NCBI RefSeq assembly: GCF_000008545.1
Contig: NC_000853.1
Coordinates: 1,564,465 to 1,628,464 of the forward strand
Source: Thermotoga maritima MSB8
GTDB taxonomy: Bacteria; Thermotogota; Thermotogae; Thermotogales; Thermotogaceae
DNA: 64,000 nt
Direction: 5' to 3'
Part shown: positions 29,761 through 41,233 of the stretch, in pieces
How positions within the stretch are numbered: position 1 is the first letter of the stretch
Layout: each line of letters begins with the position of its first letter
Program-made: the position numbers and the translations under genes
The notes under the pieces: model-generated
Seen by the model: only the letters and a program-made list of their open reading frames with translations
Database searches by the model: none
Told to the model about the DNA's origin: nothing

Positions 29761-30452
29761 TCTGGAACAACGGTGCTTCCCACGTCTTCTCCCTTCAGCG
29801 CTTTCAGAAGAGTTCCTGGTTCGAAGAAATTGATCACCTTCACTGTAATTCCAAGCTTCTTACACAGAGCGAAGGCTTCGGCATCCATGACCTTGAGCCC
29901 CATTTTCATCGCTTCTGAGAACGTGAGATGAGGGATCTTCTTCGCATCGGGAAATTTCTTTGGGTCTTTATCGTACACACCATCCACTTTTGTGGCTTTC
30001 ACCACCAATTTTGCTCTCATTTCCTGGGCTCTCAGAACGGCTGCTGTGTCTGTAGTGAAAAATGGATTGCTCGTGCCTCCAGCGAAGATCAGAATGCTGT
30101 TTTCTCTTAGGGCAGATTCTATAGAATCGTAGTTCACCCTTTCCACATCCGGAAGATTCACTATCTGTGAATAAATTCGAGCTTTCAATCCGGATCTTTC
30201 GAAGATGTCTTTCAAATATACGGAATTCATCACGGTTCCGAGAAGACCGATCTGATCGGCCCTTGTCATGGTGAGATTCTTCAGCTCGACACCCCTGAAG
30301 AGATTCCCTGCTCCCACAACGATACCTATTTTGAAACCTTCTTCAATGGCGCTTTTAATCTCGTTGACTATGTAGTTCACTCTTTCTGGATCGAACCCTC
30401 TGCCTCCTTCTCCCGAGAGTGCTTCCCCACTCAGCTTCACCAGTACTCTCAT
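29757..30452 (-). CDS. pyrH: Uridylate kinase
   Basis: UMP kinase of the amino-acid-kinase fold, making UDP for RNA and cell-wall precursors. 231 residues: VLVKLSGEAL at the N-terminus, GIVVGAGNLFRG, ADQIGLLGTVMN, FAGGTSNPFFTTDTAA, KATKVDGVYDKDP. ATG at 30452 has GGAGGT close upstream; a longer frame from 30491 would run through the terminator hairpin. It lies downstream of tsf but is separated from it by that terminator, so its expression is probably attenuated relative to tsf. Confidence 0.96.
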   Translation of the reverse strand: MRVLVKLSGEALSGEGGRGFDPERVNYIVNEIKSAIEEGFKIGIVVGAGNLFRGVELKNLTMTRADQIGLLGTVMNSVYLKDIFERSGLKARIYSQIVNLPDVERVNYDSIESALRENSILIFAGGTSNPFFTTDTAAVLRAQEMRAKLVVKATKVDGVYDKDPKKFPDAKKIPHLTFSEAMKMGLKVMDAEAFALCKKLGITVKVINFFEPGTLLKALKGEDVGSTVVPD

Positions 30453-30465
30453 GATCCATACCTCC

Positions 30466-30494
30466 AAAAAAAGGGTGAGCTTTTCGCTCACCCT
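30466..30494 (-). terminator. Intrinsic terminator between tsf and pyrH
   Basis: On the minus strand AGGGTGAGC, GAAAA loop, GCTCACCCT (30494-30486 with 30480-30472), followed by seven T. The pyrH ribosome binding site lies immediately beyond. Partial read-through would let the tsf transcript feed pyrH at a lower level. Confidence 0.9.
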
Positions 30495-30513
30495 CGCTTA
30501 TGTGTGTCGTTGA

Positions 30514-31113
30514 TCAATCTTCGTAACCCTCTCCTATCTCGTATCTTGTGAACCTTGAAACTCTTATGTTTTCACCTGTTTTCGCTATCAGTTCGTTTAT
30601 GAGATCTTTCACCTTTTTTGTATCGTCGAATATGTAAGTCTGTTCGTAGAGACACGCCTGTTCGAAGAATTTCTCGAGCTTTCCTTCCACGATCTTTTCC
30701 ACGATGTTTTCAGGTTTATCCTTGATCTGAGCTCTGTAGATTTCTTTCTCTTTTTCTATGACTTCTGCCGGAACGTCCTCTCTTCTGACGTACAGAGGTT
30801 TCATTGCAGCAACCTGTTTTGCGAGGTTGTAAGCGAGTTCTTTGAACTCATCGGTTCTGGCCACGAAGTCCGTTTCACAGTTCATCTCGAGCAGAACACC
30901 TATTCTTCCGTTGAAGTGAACGTATGCAACGATGATTCCTTCTTTGGTAGTTCTTCCAGCTTTCTTTTCAGCTGTTGCAGCACCCTTTTTTCTGAGAATC
31001 TCCACCGCTTTTTCCATATCACCGTTGGCTTCTTCGAGGGCTTTTTTACAATCCAGAATACCTGCACCTGTCATTTCTCTGAGCTTTTTGATTAGGTCCA
31101 TGGATATTTCCAT
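30514..31113 (-). CDS. tsf: Elongation factor Ts
   Basis: Nucleotide exchange factor for EF-Tu. 199 residues: [20 protein letters not shown] at the N-terminus, [22 protein letters not shown] in the core, and EQTYIFDD near the end. It is the short form, like Thermus EF-Ts, and lacks much of the second core subdomain of the 283-residue E. coli protein. rpsB, the usual upstream partner, is not here; instead the ribonuclease gene ends one base before the tsf ATG and supplies its GGAGG. Confidence 0.96.
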   Translation of the reverse strand: MEISMDLIKKLREMTGAGILDCKKALEEANGDMEKAVEILRKKGAATAEKKAGRTTKEGIIVAYVHFNGRIGVLLEMNCETDFVARTDEFKELAYNLAKQVAAMKPLYVRREDVPAEVIEKEKEIYRAQIKDKPENIVEKIVEGKLEKFFEQACLYEQTYIFDDTKKVKDLINELIAKTGENIRVSRFTRYEIGEGYED

Positions 31114-31114
31114 G

Positions 31115-32530
31115 TCACTTTCCTCCTTTCTTGGTCTTCGCCTTGATCTCGTAAGAATTTGGATCGTGCCAGCCGTAATCCAGGTTCAGTTTTACTTTGA
31201 ATTCCTTCTGGAGCTTTTTTATATCTTCCCTTTTGAAGTATCCAGACATGTTCGGATGAACTTTCAATGTTACTTCCTCAAAATCTTTCAATTTTTTCAA
31301 ATCTTCTCTGATTCTCTTAAGCAGAATCTTTTGAGAAAGTACTTTTCCCGTTCCCGAACACACGGGGCACCGGGTGAAAAGAAGTGTATCCAGAGGTCTT
31401 GTCGTTCTTTTTCTTGTTATTTCCAGAAGCCCAAGATTTGTGAATCCAAAGATTTCGATTCTTGTTCCGTCTCTTTTTGCAACCTCTTTGAATCGTGAAA
31501 GAAGCTTTTCATAACTCTTCGGATCTTTCTGCTTTATGAAATCTATTACCACGATTCCTCCAATGTTTCTGAGTATCAACTGACGAACGATTTCTTCGAT
31601 GGCCTCCATGTTCGTTTTCAAAGCGAGTTCCTCCTGGTTTTCAGCGTCTGTGTAGCTTTCCGAGTTTACATCTATAACGGTGAGCGCTTCTGTTCGATCT
31701 ATGACGATGTTTCCTCCGCTTTTCAATGGAACAGTGCGGGAGAGAAGTTTTTTCAAACGTTCGTAAACGGAAAACTTTTCAAACAGGTCACCTTCTACGT
31801 ACTCGATCTCCGGTTTTTTCGGAAGATTTTGAAGATATTTCTGTAAGGTCTCAAGGAGTGATCTGTCGTTGTAAATCAATTTGTCTATCTTCGAATTCAC
31901 CTTTTCTTTGATGATCTGTTCTACAGGATCTTCTTCGTATAGCAACTTCGGTTTTCTCGATCTTCTGAACTTTTGAAGTACCTGGTTCCATTTTTCTAAT
32001 GCCCTTTCGAAATTCTTTATGATCTCCTCTTCGTCCACACCTTCCGCTGCTGTCCTCATTATTACACCGACACCGTATTTTTTTCTCAGAGAAAAGGCTA
32101 TGGTTCTCAATCTGCGTCTTTCTGAAGCATCTTCTATCTTTCTTGAAACACCTATCACTTTTTTGAAAGGAAATATGACAACGAATCTGTCGGCTATCCC
32201 TATCTGGGGTGTTACCTGAGGTCCTTTTTTTCCCGAAGCATCCTTTTTCACCTGTACGAGTATCTTCTGGCCTTCTTTTACTTCTTGTCCTTTCAGAACA
32301 GTTTTCCTGTAGGCTTCATTAATCTCGCTGAGTTTCAAAAAGGCGTTCCTGCCCTTTCCAATTTTCACGAAGGCTGCTTCGAGTCCTGGTACAATTTTTT
32401 CGATCCTTCCAAGGTAAATTTTCCCTGCGATCGTTTCTATTTCATCGAAAAAGACCTCTTCGAGTTCACCATCGTCCATTACAGCGTAAGACAAGCTGTC
32501 CGATTGAACATTAAGGAGAAATTCTCTTAT
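31115..32530 (-). CDS. rng: Ribonuclease E/G family endonuclease (probable ATA start)
   Basis: Cleaves single-stranded RNA for rRNA maturation and mRNA decay. S1-like domain ([23 protein letters not shown]), catalytic metal aspartates in VIDVNSE and GGIVVIDFI, and the zinc-link RCPVCSGTG. The first canonical start (TTG 32494) has no ribosome binding site and drops the first conserved strand. The same frame is open upstream to the hpf stop and encodes [20 protein letters not shown], which aligns with the start of E. coli RNase G (TAELLVNV). No ATG, GTG or TTG is there; ATA at 32530 lies 9 bases after GGAGGT (rc of 32540-32545), giving about 471 residues. Confidence 0.92.
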   Translation of the reverse strand: MREFLLNVQSDSLSYAVMDDGELEEVFFDEIETIAGKIYLGRIEKIVPGLEAAFVKIGKGRNAFLKLSEINEAYRKTVLKGQEVKEGQKILVQVKKDASGKKGPQVTPQIGIADRFVVIFPFKKVIGVSRKIEDASERRRLRTIAFSLRKKYGVGVIMRTAAEGVDEEEIIKNFERALEKWNQVLQKFRRSRKPKLLYEEDPVEQIIKEKVNSKIDKLIYNDRSLLETLQKYLQNLPKKPEIEYVEGDLFEKFSVYERLKKLLSRTVPLKSGGNIVIDRTEALTVIDVNSESYTDAENQEELALKTNMEAIEEIVRQLILRNIGGIVVIDFIKQKDPKSYEKLLSRFKEVAKRDGTRIEIFGFTNLGLLEITRKRTTRPLDTLLFTRCPVCSGTGKVLSQKILLKRIREDLKKLKDFEEVTLKVHPNMSGYFKREDIKKLQKEFKVKLNLDYGWHDPNSYEIKAKTKKGGK

Positions 32531-32548
32531 ATCCTTGACACCTCCGGT

Positions 32549-33085
32549 TTACTCTGCCATCTCGATGAGATGAATGTCTCCGTTTTCGTCCCTGTAGAGG
32601 AGATTTATTTCGCCAGTATTGACGTTTCTGAAAACGAGGAATCGATGGTTCAACTCATCCATCTGCATAACTGCTTCATCGAGATCGAGGTTGAGAAGAG
32701 AAACTCTTTTTACAGAAGAGACCTTGTCAGATGGGGAAAATTCACCTGGCTCTTCAAGAGGAGTTTCAACGAGTGCAGAACTTCTATGAGGGTGGTTCTT
32801 CAGCCTCTCTTTCAATCTTTTCACCTGTTTTTCTAGAGCATCCGAGGCAAAATCTATCGCGGTGTAAATATCCGGGTGTCTTTCTTCTACATTGATGATG
32901 TTCCCTTTCAGATTCATATTGAACTTAACCACATATTGATTCTTACCATCTTTTTCTATTCTAACGTTGAAGGAAACGAGGTCATCATCGTAAATCACCC
33001 TGTCAATTTTATCGAGCCTTTTTTCCAGATAATTTTTGATGGCTTCGGAAATTTCTACACCCTTTCCCGTTATCCTGTACTCCAT
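32549..33085 (-). CDS. hpf: Ribosome hibernation promoting factor, long form
   Basis: 178 residues. The N-terminal HPF/RaiA domain (ITGKGVEISEAIKNYLEKRL, HPDIYTAIDFASDALEKQVKRLKERL) binds the decoding centre. A linker leads to the C-terminal dimerisation domain (KRVSLLNLDLDEAVMQMDELNHRFLVF) that pairs 70S ribosomes into 100S. ATG at 33085 has GGAGGTG 8 bases upstream; the longer frame from 33151 is not supported. It sits between degV and rng in the same run. Confidence 0.94.
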   Translation of the reverse strand: MEYRITGKGVEISEAIKNYLEKRLDKIDRVIYDDDLVSFNVRIEKDGKNQYVVKFNMNLKGNIINVEERHPDIYTAIDFASDALEKQVKRLKERLKNHPHRSSALVETPLEEPGEFSPSDKVSSVKRVSLLNLDLDEAVMQMDELNHRFLVFRNVNTGEINLLYRDENGDIHLIEMAE

Positions 33086-33098
33086 AAAAGCACCTCCC

Positions 33099-33935
33099 TT
33101 ACAGTATGAATACACCTGCTCCGAACATCTTGGGACCAGAATGAACAGCAAGGGTGGGAGGCAATCTCACGATGTCCACCCTTTCGATGTGTTCGTCTTT
33201 CAGTTTTTCTTCTATTTCAAGAACGATCTCCTTCATTTCTTCCCCGGCATAAACAAGTCCCAGCATTTTTCTTCCGTCTATTTTCAGGTCCTGAACAATT
33301 TTCTCTACAACATTCTTTAAACCACGTTTTTTCGCTACCACTCTGAGTTCTCCATCTTCAATGCTCAGAATGGGATGTATCTTTATGAGATTCCCGAGCA
33401 TTCCTGTTATCGCTTTTACCCTTCCACTCTTCATGAGATAATCGAATTCCAGCACTGAGAAGCGGATCTTTATTCTTTCGTTTGCTTCCTGAACAACTCT
33501 TTCAAGATCCTCTCTGCCGTCTTTCACCGATTCCATCAACTTTAGAAGAACATATCCTGCACCTATTGAAACTTGTCTGGTGTCAATAACCCTGAATGTC
33601 ACCGATGGGAACTTTTCTTTTAGACGTTCGGTTACGCTCTTCATCACGTTATAGAAAGCACTCAGCTTTGAAGAAAGGTGAACGCAGTATATACGGGTAC
33701 AACCTTCAGAAATTATATCACGAAGCACCCTCTCCATTTCAAGCGGAGAGGGGACGGCTGTTCTGAAGTTTTTTGCCTTTCCAAAAAGACTGTAAAAAGT
33801 TTCTTTATCGATGTCTACGTCGTCTGTGTACTCTTTATCGTCGATGTAGACCTTTATACCGATCGTTCTTACAGGAAACGGAAGTTCCCAATTGCCAACT
33901 GTGACAGCGCTGTCTATAACGAAGACTGGAAGAAT
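33099..33935 (-). CDS. DegV-family fatty-acid-binding protein (probable ATT start)
   Basis: The ATG at 33737 gives only a C-terminal fragment of 212 residues. The same frame is open well upstream and supplies a full DegV N-terminal half: [11 protein letters not shown] (the V.DS strand), a [17 protein letters not shown] segment, ETFYSLF and AVPSPLEME. No ATG, GTG or TTG occurs in it. The best start is ATT at 33935, 4 bases after AAAGGGTGA, giving about 278 residues, the usual DegV length. DegV proteins present fatty acids to acyl-kinases (FakB-like). The start overlaps the end of atpC by 22 bases. Confidence 0.85.
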
Positions 33936-34240
33936 CGTCTCACCCTTTCCACTCTTTCCCTTGCTTCCATGAATCTATCAGGGGAGATGTCTTCTTCTCT
34001 TCCGGCTTCTTCCGTGATTATGATCACATCTTTTCCATCGCAGAGCAAAAAACCACCCGCAACTTTCAGATGGTATTCATCATCACCCGATTTTATTTTT
34101 ACATCGCACACGGAGAGCTGGGTTACTATGGGAGCCCTCCTGGGGAGGATTCCCATGGATCCTTCCACCGTTCTGAAAGAAATGAAGTCGCTTTCTCTGT
34201 CGTACACGATCCCATAGGGTGTAACGATTTTTACCTTCAC
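33914..34240 (-). CDS. atpC: F-type ATP synthase epsilon subunit
   Basis: 108 residues, central-stalk subunit that regulates rotation. It has the beta-sandwich of epsilon ([53 protein letters not shown]) but only a short C-terminal helix ([13 protein letters not shown]) instead of the two-helix hairpin of E. coli, so helix-mediated inhibition may be weak. GTG start at 34240 lies 4 bases after the atpD stop; GAGGAG is within atpD. Confidence 0.95.
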
Positions 34241-34244
34241 ATTT

Positions 34245-35657
<1,413 letters not shown>

Positions 35658-35662
35658 TCACC

Positions 35663-36499
35663 TCATTTTTCTATTTCCTTCAGAGCTTCTGCTCCCGTAA
35701 CGATCTCTATGAGTTCCTGGGTGATCGAAGCCTGACGCGCTTTGTTGTACGCCAGTGTCAGCTCCCTGATCACTTCCTGGGCGTTGTCTGTGGCGTTCTT
35801 CATGGCGTTCTGTCTTGCGTAGTATTCTCCTATCTTCGTCTGAAACATGAGTTCCATGAGTGTGGCCGAGAGATAGTAATGAAAGATCAGCGGAGCAATT
35901 TGCTCTAGGCGTGGTTCGTATTCGAAGTCTTCTCTCTTTTTTTCTTCCTTTTTGATGGGAAGAAGTTCGTGCACTTCTGGCCTCTGTATAAGAACGTTTT
36001 TGAATCGGCTGAAAATCACTCTGACTCTCGCGGGTTTCCCATCGAGAAAATTGAGAATATCTTCCACGATCGTAGAGCCGTTTCTAAAGTCGGGTATTTC
36101 GTAGAATCTGTCGTACATTTTCAACACTTTTCCGTCCTTGAAATGGTTTATGGCTTTGAGACCTACGAGTATGAGGTGTGGATCCCTGGATTCGGAGATC
36201 ACTCTTTCTGCCTCTCTCAAGATTTCACTGTTGAAGGAACCACACAGTCCCATATCGCTTGTTATCACCACGATCAGGTCTCTGTTCCCTTCTTCAAAAA
36301 AGATCGGATCGAGAGATTCCGCTGGAACCAGCGCCCACAATCTTTTCACTTCGTCGTAGAAGGGCTTGAATTTTTGATACTCCGACTCTATTTTTCTCAC
36401 CTTTGCGCGCGCTACCATCTCCATAGCGCGCGTGATCTTCATCAGTGATTGTGTTGCGTTTATCTTTCTCTTTATCTGTAGCATTCGACCTCTACTCAT
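35663..36499 (-). CDS. atpG: F-type ATP synthase gamma subunit
   Basis: 278 residues; the rotating central shaft. N-terminal helix KRKINATQSLMKITRAMEMV and C-terminal helix AMKNATDNAQEVIRELTLAY form the coiled coil inside the alpha/beta hexamer, with SDMGLCGSFN in the middle domain. It starts 6 bases before (on the strand, after) atpA and lies 11 bases from atpD. Confidence 0.97.
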   Translation of the reverse strand: MSRGRMLQIKRKINATQSLMKITRAMEMVARAKVRKIESEYQKFKPFYDEVKRLWALVPAESLDPIFFEEGNRDLIVVITSDMGLCGSFNSEILREAERVISESRDPHLILVGLKAINHFKDGKVLKMYDRFYEIPDFRNGSTIVEDILNFLDGKPARVRVIFSRFKNVLIQRPEVHELLPIKKEEKKREDFEYEPRLEQIAPLIFHYYLSATLMELMFQTKIGEYYARQNAMKNATDNAQEVIRELTLAYNKARQASITQELIEIVTGAEALKEIEK

Positions 36500-36505
36500 T
36501 GCACA

Positions 36506-38017
36506 TCACACCCTGAAAGTGGTTTTGAATTCTTCAATGGCTTTCTTGAGTTTTTCCTCCGTTTCCGAAGTCAGTTCTTTCTTCGTCTTTATGTCGTCGA
36601 GGATATCCTGGTGCTTTTCGTGCATAAATCTGAGAAATTCCTTCTCGAATCTTCTGACTTCTTCCACCGGGAGATCATCGAGGTATCCCCTGACACCTGC
36701 GAAGAGAACGACGACCTGCTCTTCAACGGGCATAGGACTGTACTGTTCCTGTTTCAGAAGTTCCATGAGCCTCTGTCCTCTTATGATCTGGGCTCTGGTA
36801 GCTGGATCCAGTTCTGTGGCAAACTGAGCGAACGTTTCGAGTTCTCTGTACTGTGCAAGATCAATTCTCAACATACCGGCGACCTGCTTCATTGCTTTTA
36901 TCTGCGCAGATCCTCCAACCCTGGAAACGGACAGACCAACGTTGATAGCAGGTCTCTGACCGGCGTAGAACAATCCGGGCTCGAGGTATATCTGACCGTC
37001 AGTGATGGATATCACGTTCGTTGGAATGTAGGCGGATATATCGTTCGCCTGAGTTTCAACGATGGGTAGAGCCGTGAGGGATCCTCCACCGAGTTTGTCG
37101 TTCAGTCTGACGGCCCTCTCAAGGAGTCTGGAGTGTAGATAGAAGATGTCCCCAGGATAAGCCTCTCTTCCCGGGGGCCTTCTCATGAGAAGTGAGAGCT
37201 GTCTGTAGGCGACGGCGTGCTTCGAAAGATCGTCATAGACCACGAGGGCATCCCTTCCGGAATATGCGAAGTACTCTCCCATGGCACAGCCCGCGTACGG
37301 TGCTATGTACTGGAGAGATGCCGGGTCGGAAGCGGAGGCCACAACCACCGTTGTGTACTCCATGGCTCCGTACTGTCTGAGTTTATCGATGATCCTTGCA
37401 ATAGCGGACTTTTTCTGACCTATCGCCACGTAAATGCAGTACACACCCTGTCCTTTCTGGTTGATGATGGTGTCTATAGCGATGGCCGTTTTTCCCGTCT
37501 GCCTATCTCCTATGATCAGCTCTCTTTGGCCTCTCCCGATGGGAATCATGGAGTCGATCGCCTTTATTCCTGTCTGGAGAGGTGTATCGACGGGTTTCCT
37601 GTAGATGACACCGGGGGCTTTTATTTCTATCGGTCTGAAGTTCTTTGCGTTTATTGGGCCCTTTCCATCGAGCGGTTCTCCGAGCGGATTGACCACCCTA
37701 CCGAGGAGCTCTTCTCCAACCGGTACTTCTATGATCCTTTTCAATCTTCTGACGGTGTGACCCTCTTTTATATCTTTGTATTCACCGAGTATGATGATAC
37801 CAACGTTGTCCTCTTCCAGATTGAAGGCGACTCCTTTGACTCCAGTTTCGACGAATTCCACGAGCTCACTCACCATCACTTTATTCAACCCGTACGCACG
37901 GGCTATACCGTCTCCAACCTGGATGACCTTACCAGTGTCTTCGAGATCGATCTTCTCCTCGAAACTTTTTATCTTCTCTTCGAGAACCTTCGTGATTTCT
38001 CCAGGATTTATCCTCAA
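36506..38017 (-). CDS. atpA: F-type ATP synthase alpha subunit
   Basis: 503 residues, the non-catalytic nucleotide-binding subunit. Walker A GDRQTGKT, the conserved [16 protein letters not shown] and arginine-finger region [17 protein letters not shown] are visible. TTG start at 38017 lies in the stop of atpH, with GGGGTGAG about 6 bases upstream, an example of tight coupling in this operon. Confidence 0.98.
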
Positions 38018-38565
38018 CTCATCTCACCCCTTTTGAGGGCTTCTCGGGCGATTCTTTTCAGTCTGCCCTGAACCGTCGTGTCCAGTCTGAATCCTTCGAA
38101 TTCAACGAGAGCACCCGCTATGAGAGATTCGTCGATGGAAATATCGAAAACAGGATCCTTGAGAGCGTACTTTCTGACGAACTTTCTGAGGAGAGAAAGT
38201 TCTTCATCTTCTGGGCTGTGGGCTATCGATAGATTTGCCGGAACTTTCTGCTCCGACAGGATCTTCTCGTACTCGAACAGATCCCTGATGTTTCTCAGAA
38301 GTTTCTGTCTTTTTCTCTCAAACACGAGCGTTAAAAATCGTTCCTGAAACTCATCCATTTCCTGGCCGAAACTTTTCATTATCTCTTTTATGAGAGAAAT
38401 CTTCTTTTCTGGTTTCAAGATGGGATTGTCAAACAGTTCCCTGCTTGATTCGTAAATCTGGCACACAAGATCCAGGAATCTCAGGTATTCCTCTTCTTTT
38501 TCTTTTTCTATTGCAACGTTTAAAAGTGCTCTGGCGTACCTTCCCGCCACCGCAGAGAACCTCAT
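38014..38565 (-). CDS. atpH: F-type ATP synthase delta subunit
   Basis: 183 residues, peripheral-stalk cap on F1. [14 protein letters not shown] at the N-terminus and the C-terminal pattern [29 protein letters not shown] are typical of delta/OSCP. The start overlaps the atpF stop (ATGA) and its stop overlaps the atpA TTG. Confidence 0.96.
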
Positions 38566-39056
38566 GACTTTTCTATCTCCTCTTTGAGGATTTTGACGAG
38601 ATACTCTCTTCTTGCTCTTTCATCCTGAAACACCTTTTGGAGAAGCTTGGTAGCGAGTATCACGGAGAGTTCCGCTGCTCTTTCCTGAACCTGTTCCAGA
38701 GCCTTTTTGTATTCAACTTCTATCTGTGTTTTTGCGGACTCTACGATGTTCTGCGCTTCTTTCTTTGCCTTTTCACGAGCTTCTTCAACAATCGCTTCGG
38801 CTTCTTTTCTGGCACTTTCTACGATTTCGTCTGCTCTCTGCCTTGCTTCGGAGAGAAATCTCTCGGCTTCAGATCTCATCTTTTCGGCTTCTTCCTTCAG
38901 TTGCTCAGCGCTTTTCAGGTCCTCTTCCACCTTTTTTCTTCTCTTCTCCGCCATCTCAATGAACGGTGTGTAGAGGAATTTGTTTAGAAAATACACCATG
39001 AGAACGAAGAGCATCAGCATTGCCGCTGAGGTCCAGTTTATCTCCAGAAAGCCCAA
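38562..39056 (-). CDS. atpF: F-type ATP synthase b subunit
   Basis: 164 residues: one N-terminal membrane helix (about 12-28) and a long, highly charged Ala/Glu/Lys-rich helix that dimerises as the peripheral stalk (repeated [20 protein letters not shown] type sequence). Only one b gene is present, so a homodimer is expected. Confidence 0.96.
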
Positions 39057-39069
39057 AGTTCTCCCCTCC

Positions 39070-40179
<1,110 letters not shown>

Positions 40180-40192
<13 letters not shown>

Positions 40193-40530
40193 CTCCAGGC
40201 TATGAAAGAGACTATCTTCAAATTCATCAAACCAAAGAAAACTCCCAGAAGAGTTTCAAAAGACACAAGACCACCCAGAAGAAGAAGCGCCGCGCTGAAG
40301 GTGTATCTTCCCAAGTATCCAAAGACCCATCCCTTTGTGGTTCCCCTGGAAGCCATCTTTTCTATGTCGTTTTTCAAAGAAAAGAGATTCAGTACAGCTC
40401 CTGCACTTCCAAGGAGTGGGCTCCAGCTCTTTTCGAAGCCACTTATCAAGCCAAAAACGAGTGCTTCAACCATTCCCATTATCATTATCGTCACTGCCAT
40501 CTTTTTCGTTAACCTTTTCACTTTTATCAT
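40180..40530 (-). CDS. atpI: AtpI-like ATP synthase assembly membrane protein
   Basis: 116 residues, about four hydrophobic segments (VTIMIMGMVEALVFGLISG, FSAALLLLGGLVSF, LLGVFFGLMNLKI), UncI type. AtpI helps c-ring assembly and Mg/Ca handling in other bacteria. It overlaps the atpZ 3' end by 65 bases if it starts at 40530; start codon placement is uncertain, with GTG 9 bases later and ATG 33 bases later as alternatives. Confidence 0.8.
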
Positions 40531-40753
40531 ACCTCTCAGTTTCTTTCAAAAGAATTTTGAAACCGTTATAGAAACCTGAAACAATTCCTAAAATTATGAA
40601 AATAAACAGTAAAATCCCATTTTTGAAGGTCCATTTGTCCAGATAATACCCGATCAAAGCACCGACAACGATGTTCGAAGCCAGAGTCGTTATGAACATA
40701 ACGACTATGTTGTATTTTCCAAAGTCCCTGAAAAGATTTCTGGAAATAGGCAT
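40466..40753 (-). CDS. atpZ: AtpZ-like ATP synthase gene-1 protein
   Basis: 95 residues with two membrane helices (IVVMFITTLASNIVVGALIG and ILLFIFIILGIVSGFYN), matching the AtpZ/AtpI PF09527 type, and a very acidic Asp/Asn tail. AtpZ and AtpI together form a channel or assembly factor in other species. ATG at 40753 overlaps the cheX stop; GTG at 40756 is the alternative. Confidence 0.8.
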   Translation of the reverse strand: MPISRNLFRDFGKYNIVVMFITTLASNIVVGALIGYYLDKWTFKNGILLFIFIILGIVSGFYNGFKILLKETERYDKSEKVNEKDGSDDNDNGNG

Positions 40754-41220
40754 CACCCTCCGCTCTTCACTGAAAGATGAAGATCGAAATCCTCTTCCGA
40801 AAAGACAGAGATCGGAAGTTTCAAAATAACACCAAAACTCTTTATTTTGAGATCTCTTCCACTCACCACAGTTGGCGGGGTGATATCCACATGTTTTCCC
40901 AAGTGTTCGAGTTTCATCGCCAGCTTCCCGGCTGTCATGTTTCCAAGTTCTCCTATCGCGCTCAGAGCGAGTTCATCGAGTTGATTGTATTCCATTCCAC
41001 CCATCATAGCGGAAACAACTTTCAGTGCCGTCTCCGACGAAAAAGAATAGATCAGACTGCCTTCTATTCCACCTGTTATTCCAATGACGGTTACCAGCGA
41101 GTGGGGAATCTCTATGTGTGATACGGTGCTGGGTTTTCCTGTTTTCGGCTCTATCCCCAGAACATCTCTGATGGTTTCATAAACCGATCCAATGAGGGCG
41201 TTCACGATTCTTGCATCCAC
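40753..41220 (-). CDS. cheX: CheY-P phosphatase CheX
   Basis: 155 residues. The active-site helix has the ExxN pattern of CheX/CheC/FliY phosphatases: SAIGELGNMTAG with Glu91 and Asn94. Dephosphorylates CheY to reset the flagellar motor; the T. maritima protein was a founding structure of the family. GTG at 41220 follows GGAGGTG at good distance; an earlier GTG at 41229 lies within the ribosome binding site. The gene sits between polA and the ATP synthase genes, away from other chemotaxis genes. Confidence 0.94.
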   Translation of the reverse strand: MDARIVNALIGSVYETIRDVLGIEPKTGKPSTVSHIEIPHSLVTVIGITGGIEGSLIYSFSSETALKVVSAMMGGMEYNQLDELALSAIGELGNMTAGKLAMKLEHLGKHVDITPPTVVSGRDLKIKSFGVILKLPISVFSEEDFDLHLSVKSGG

Positions 41221-41233
41221 AGATAACACCTCC

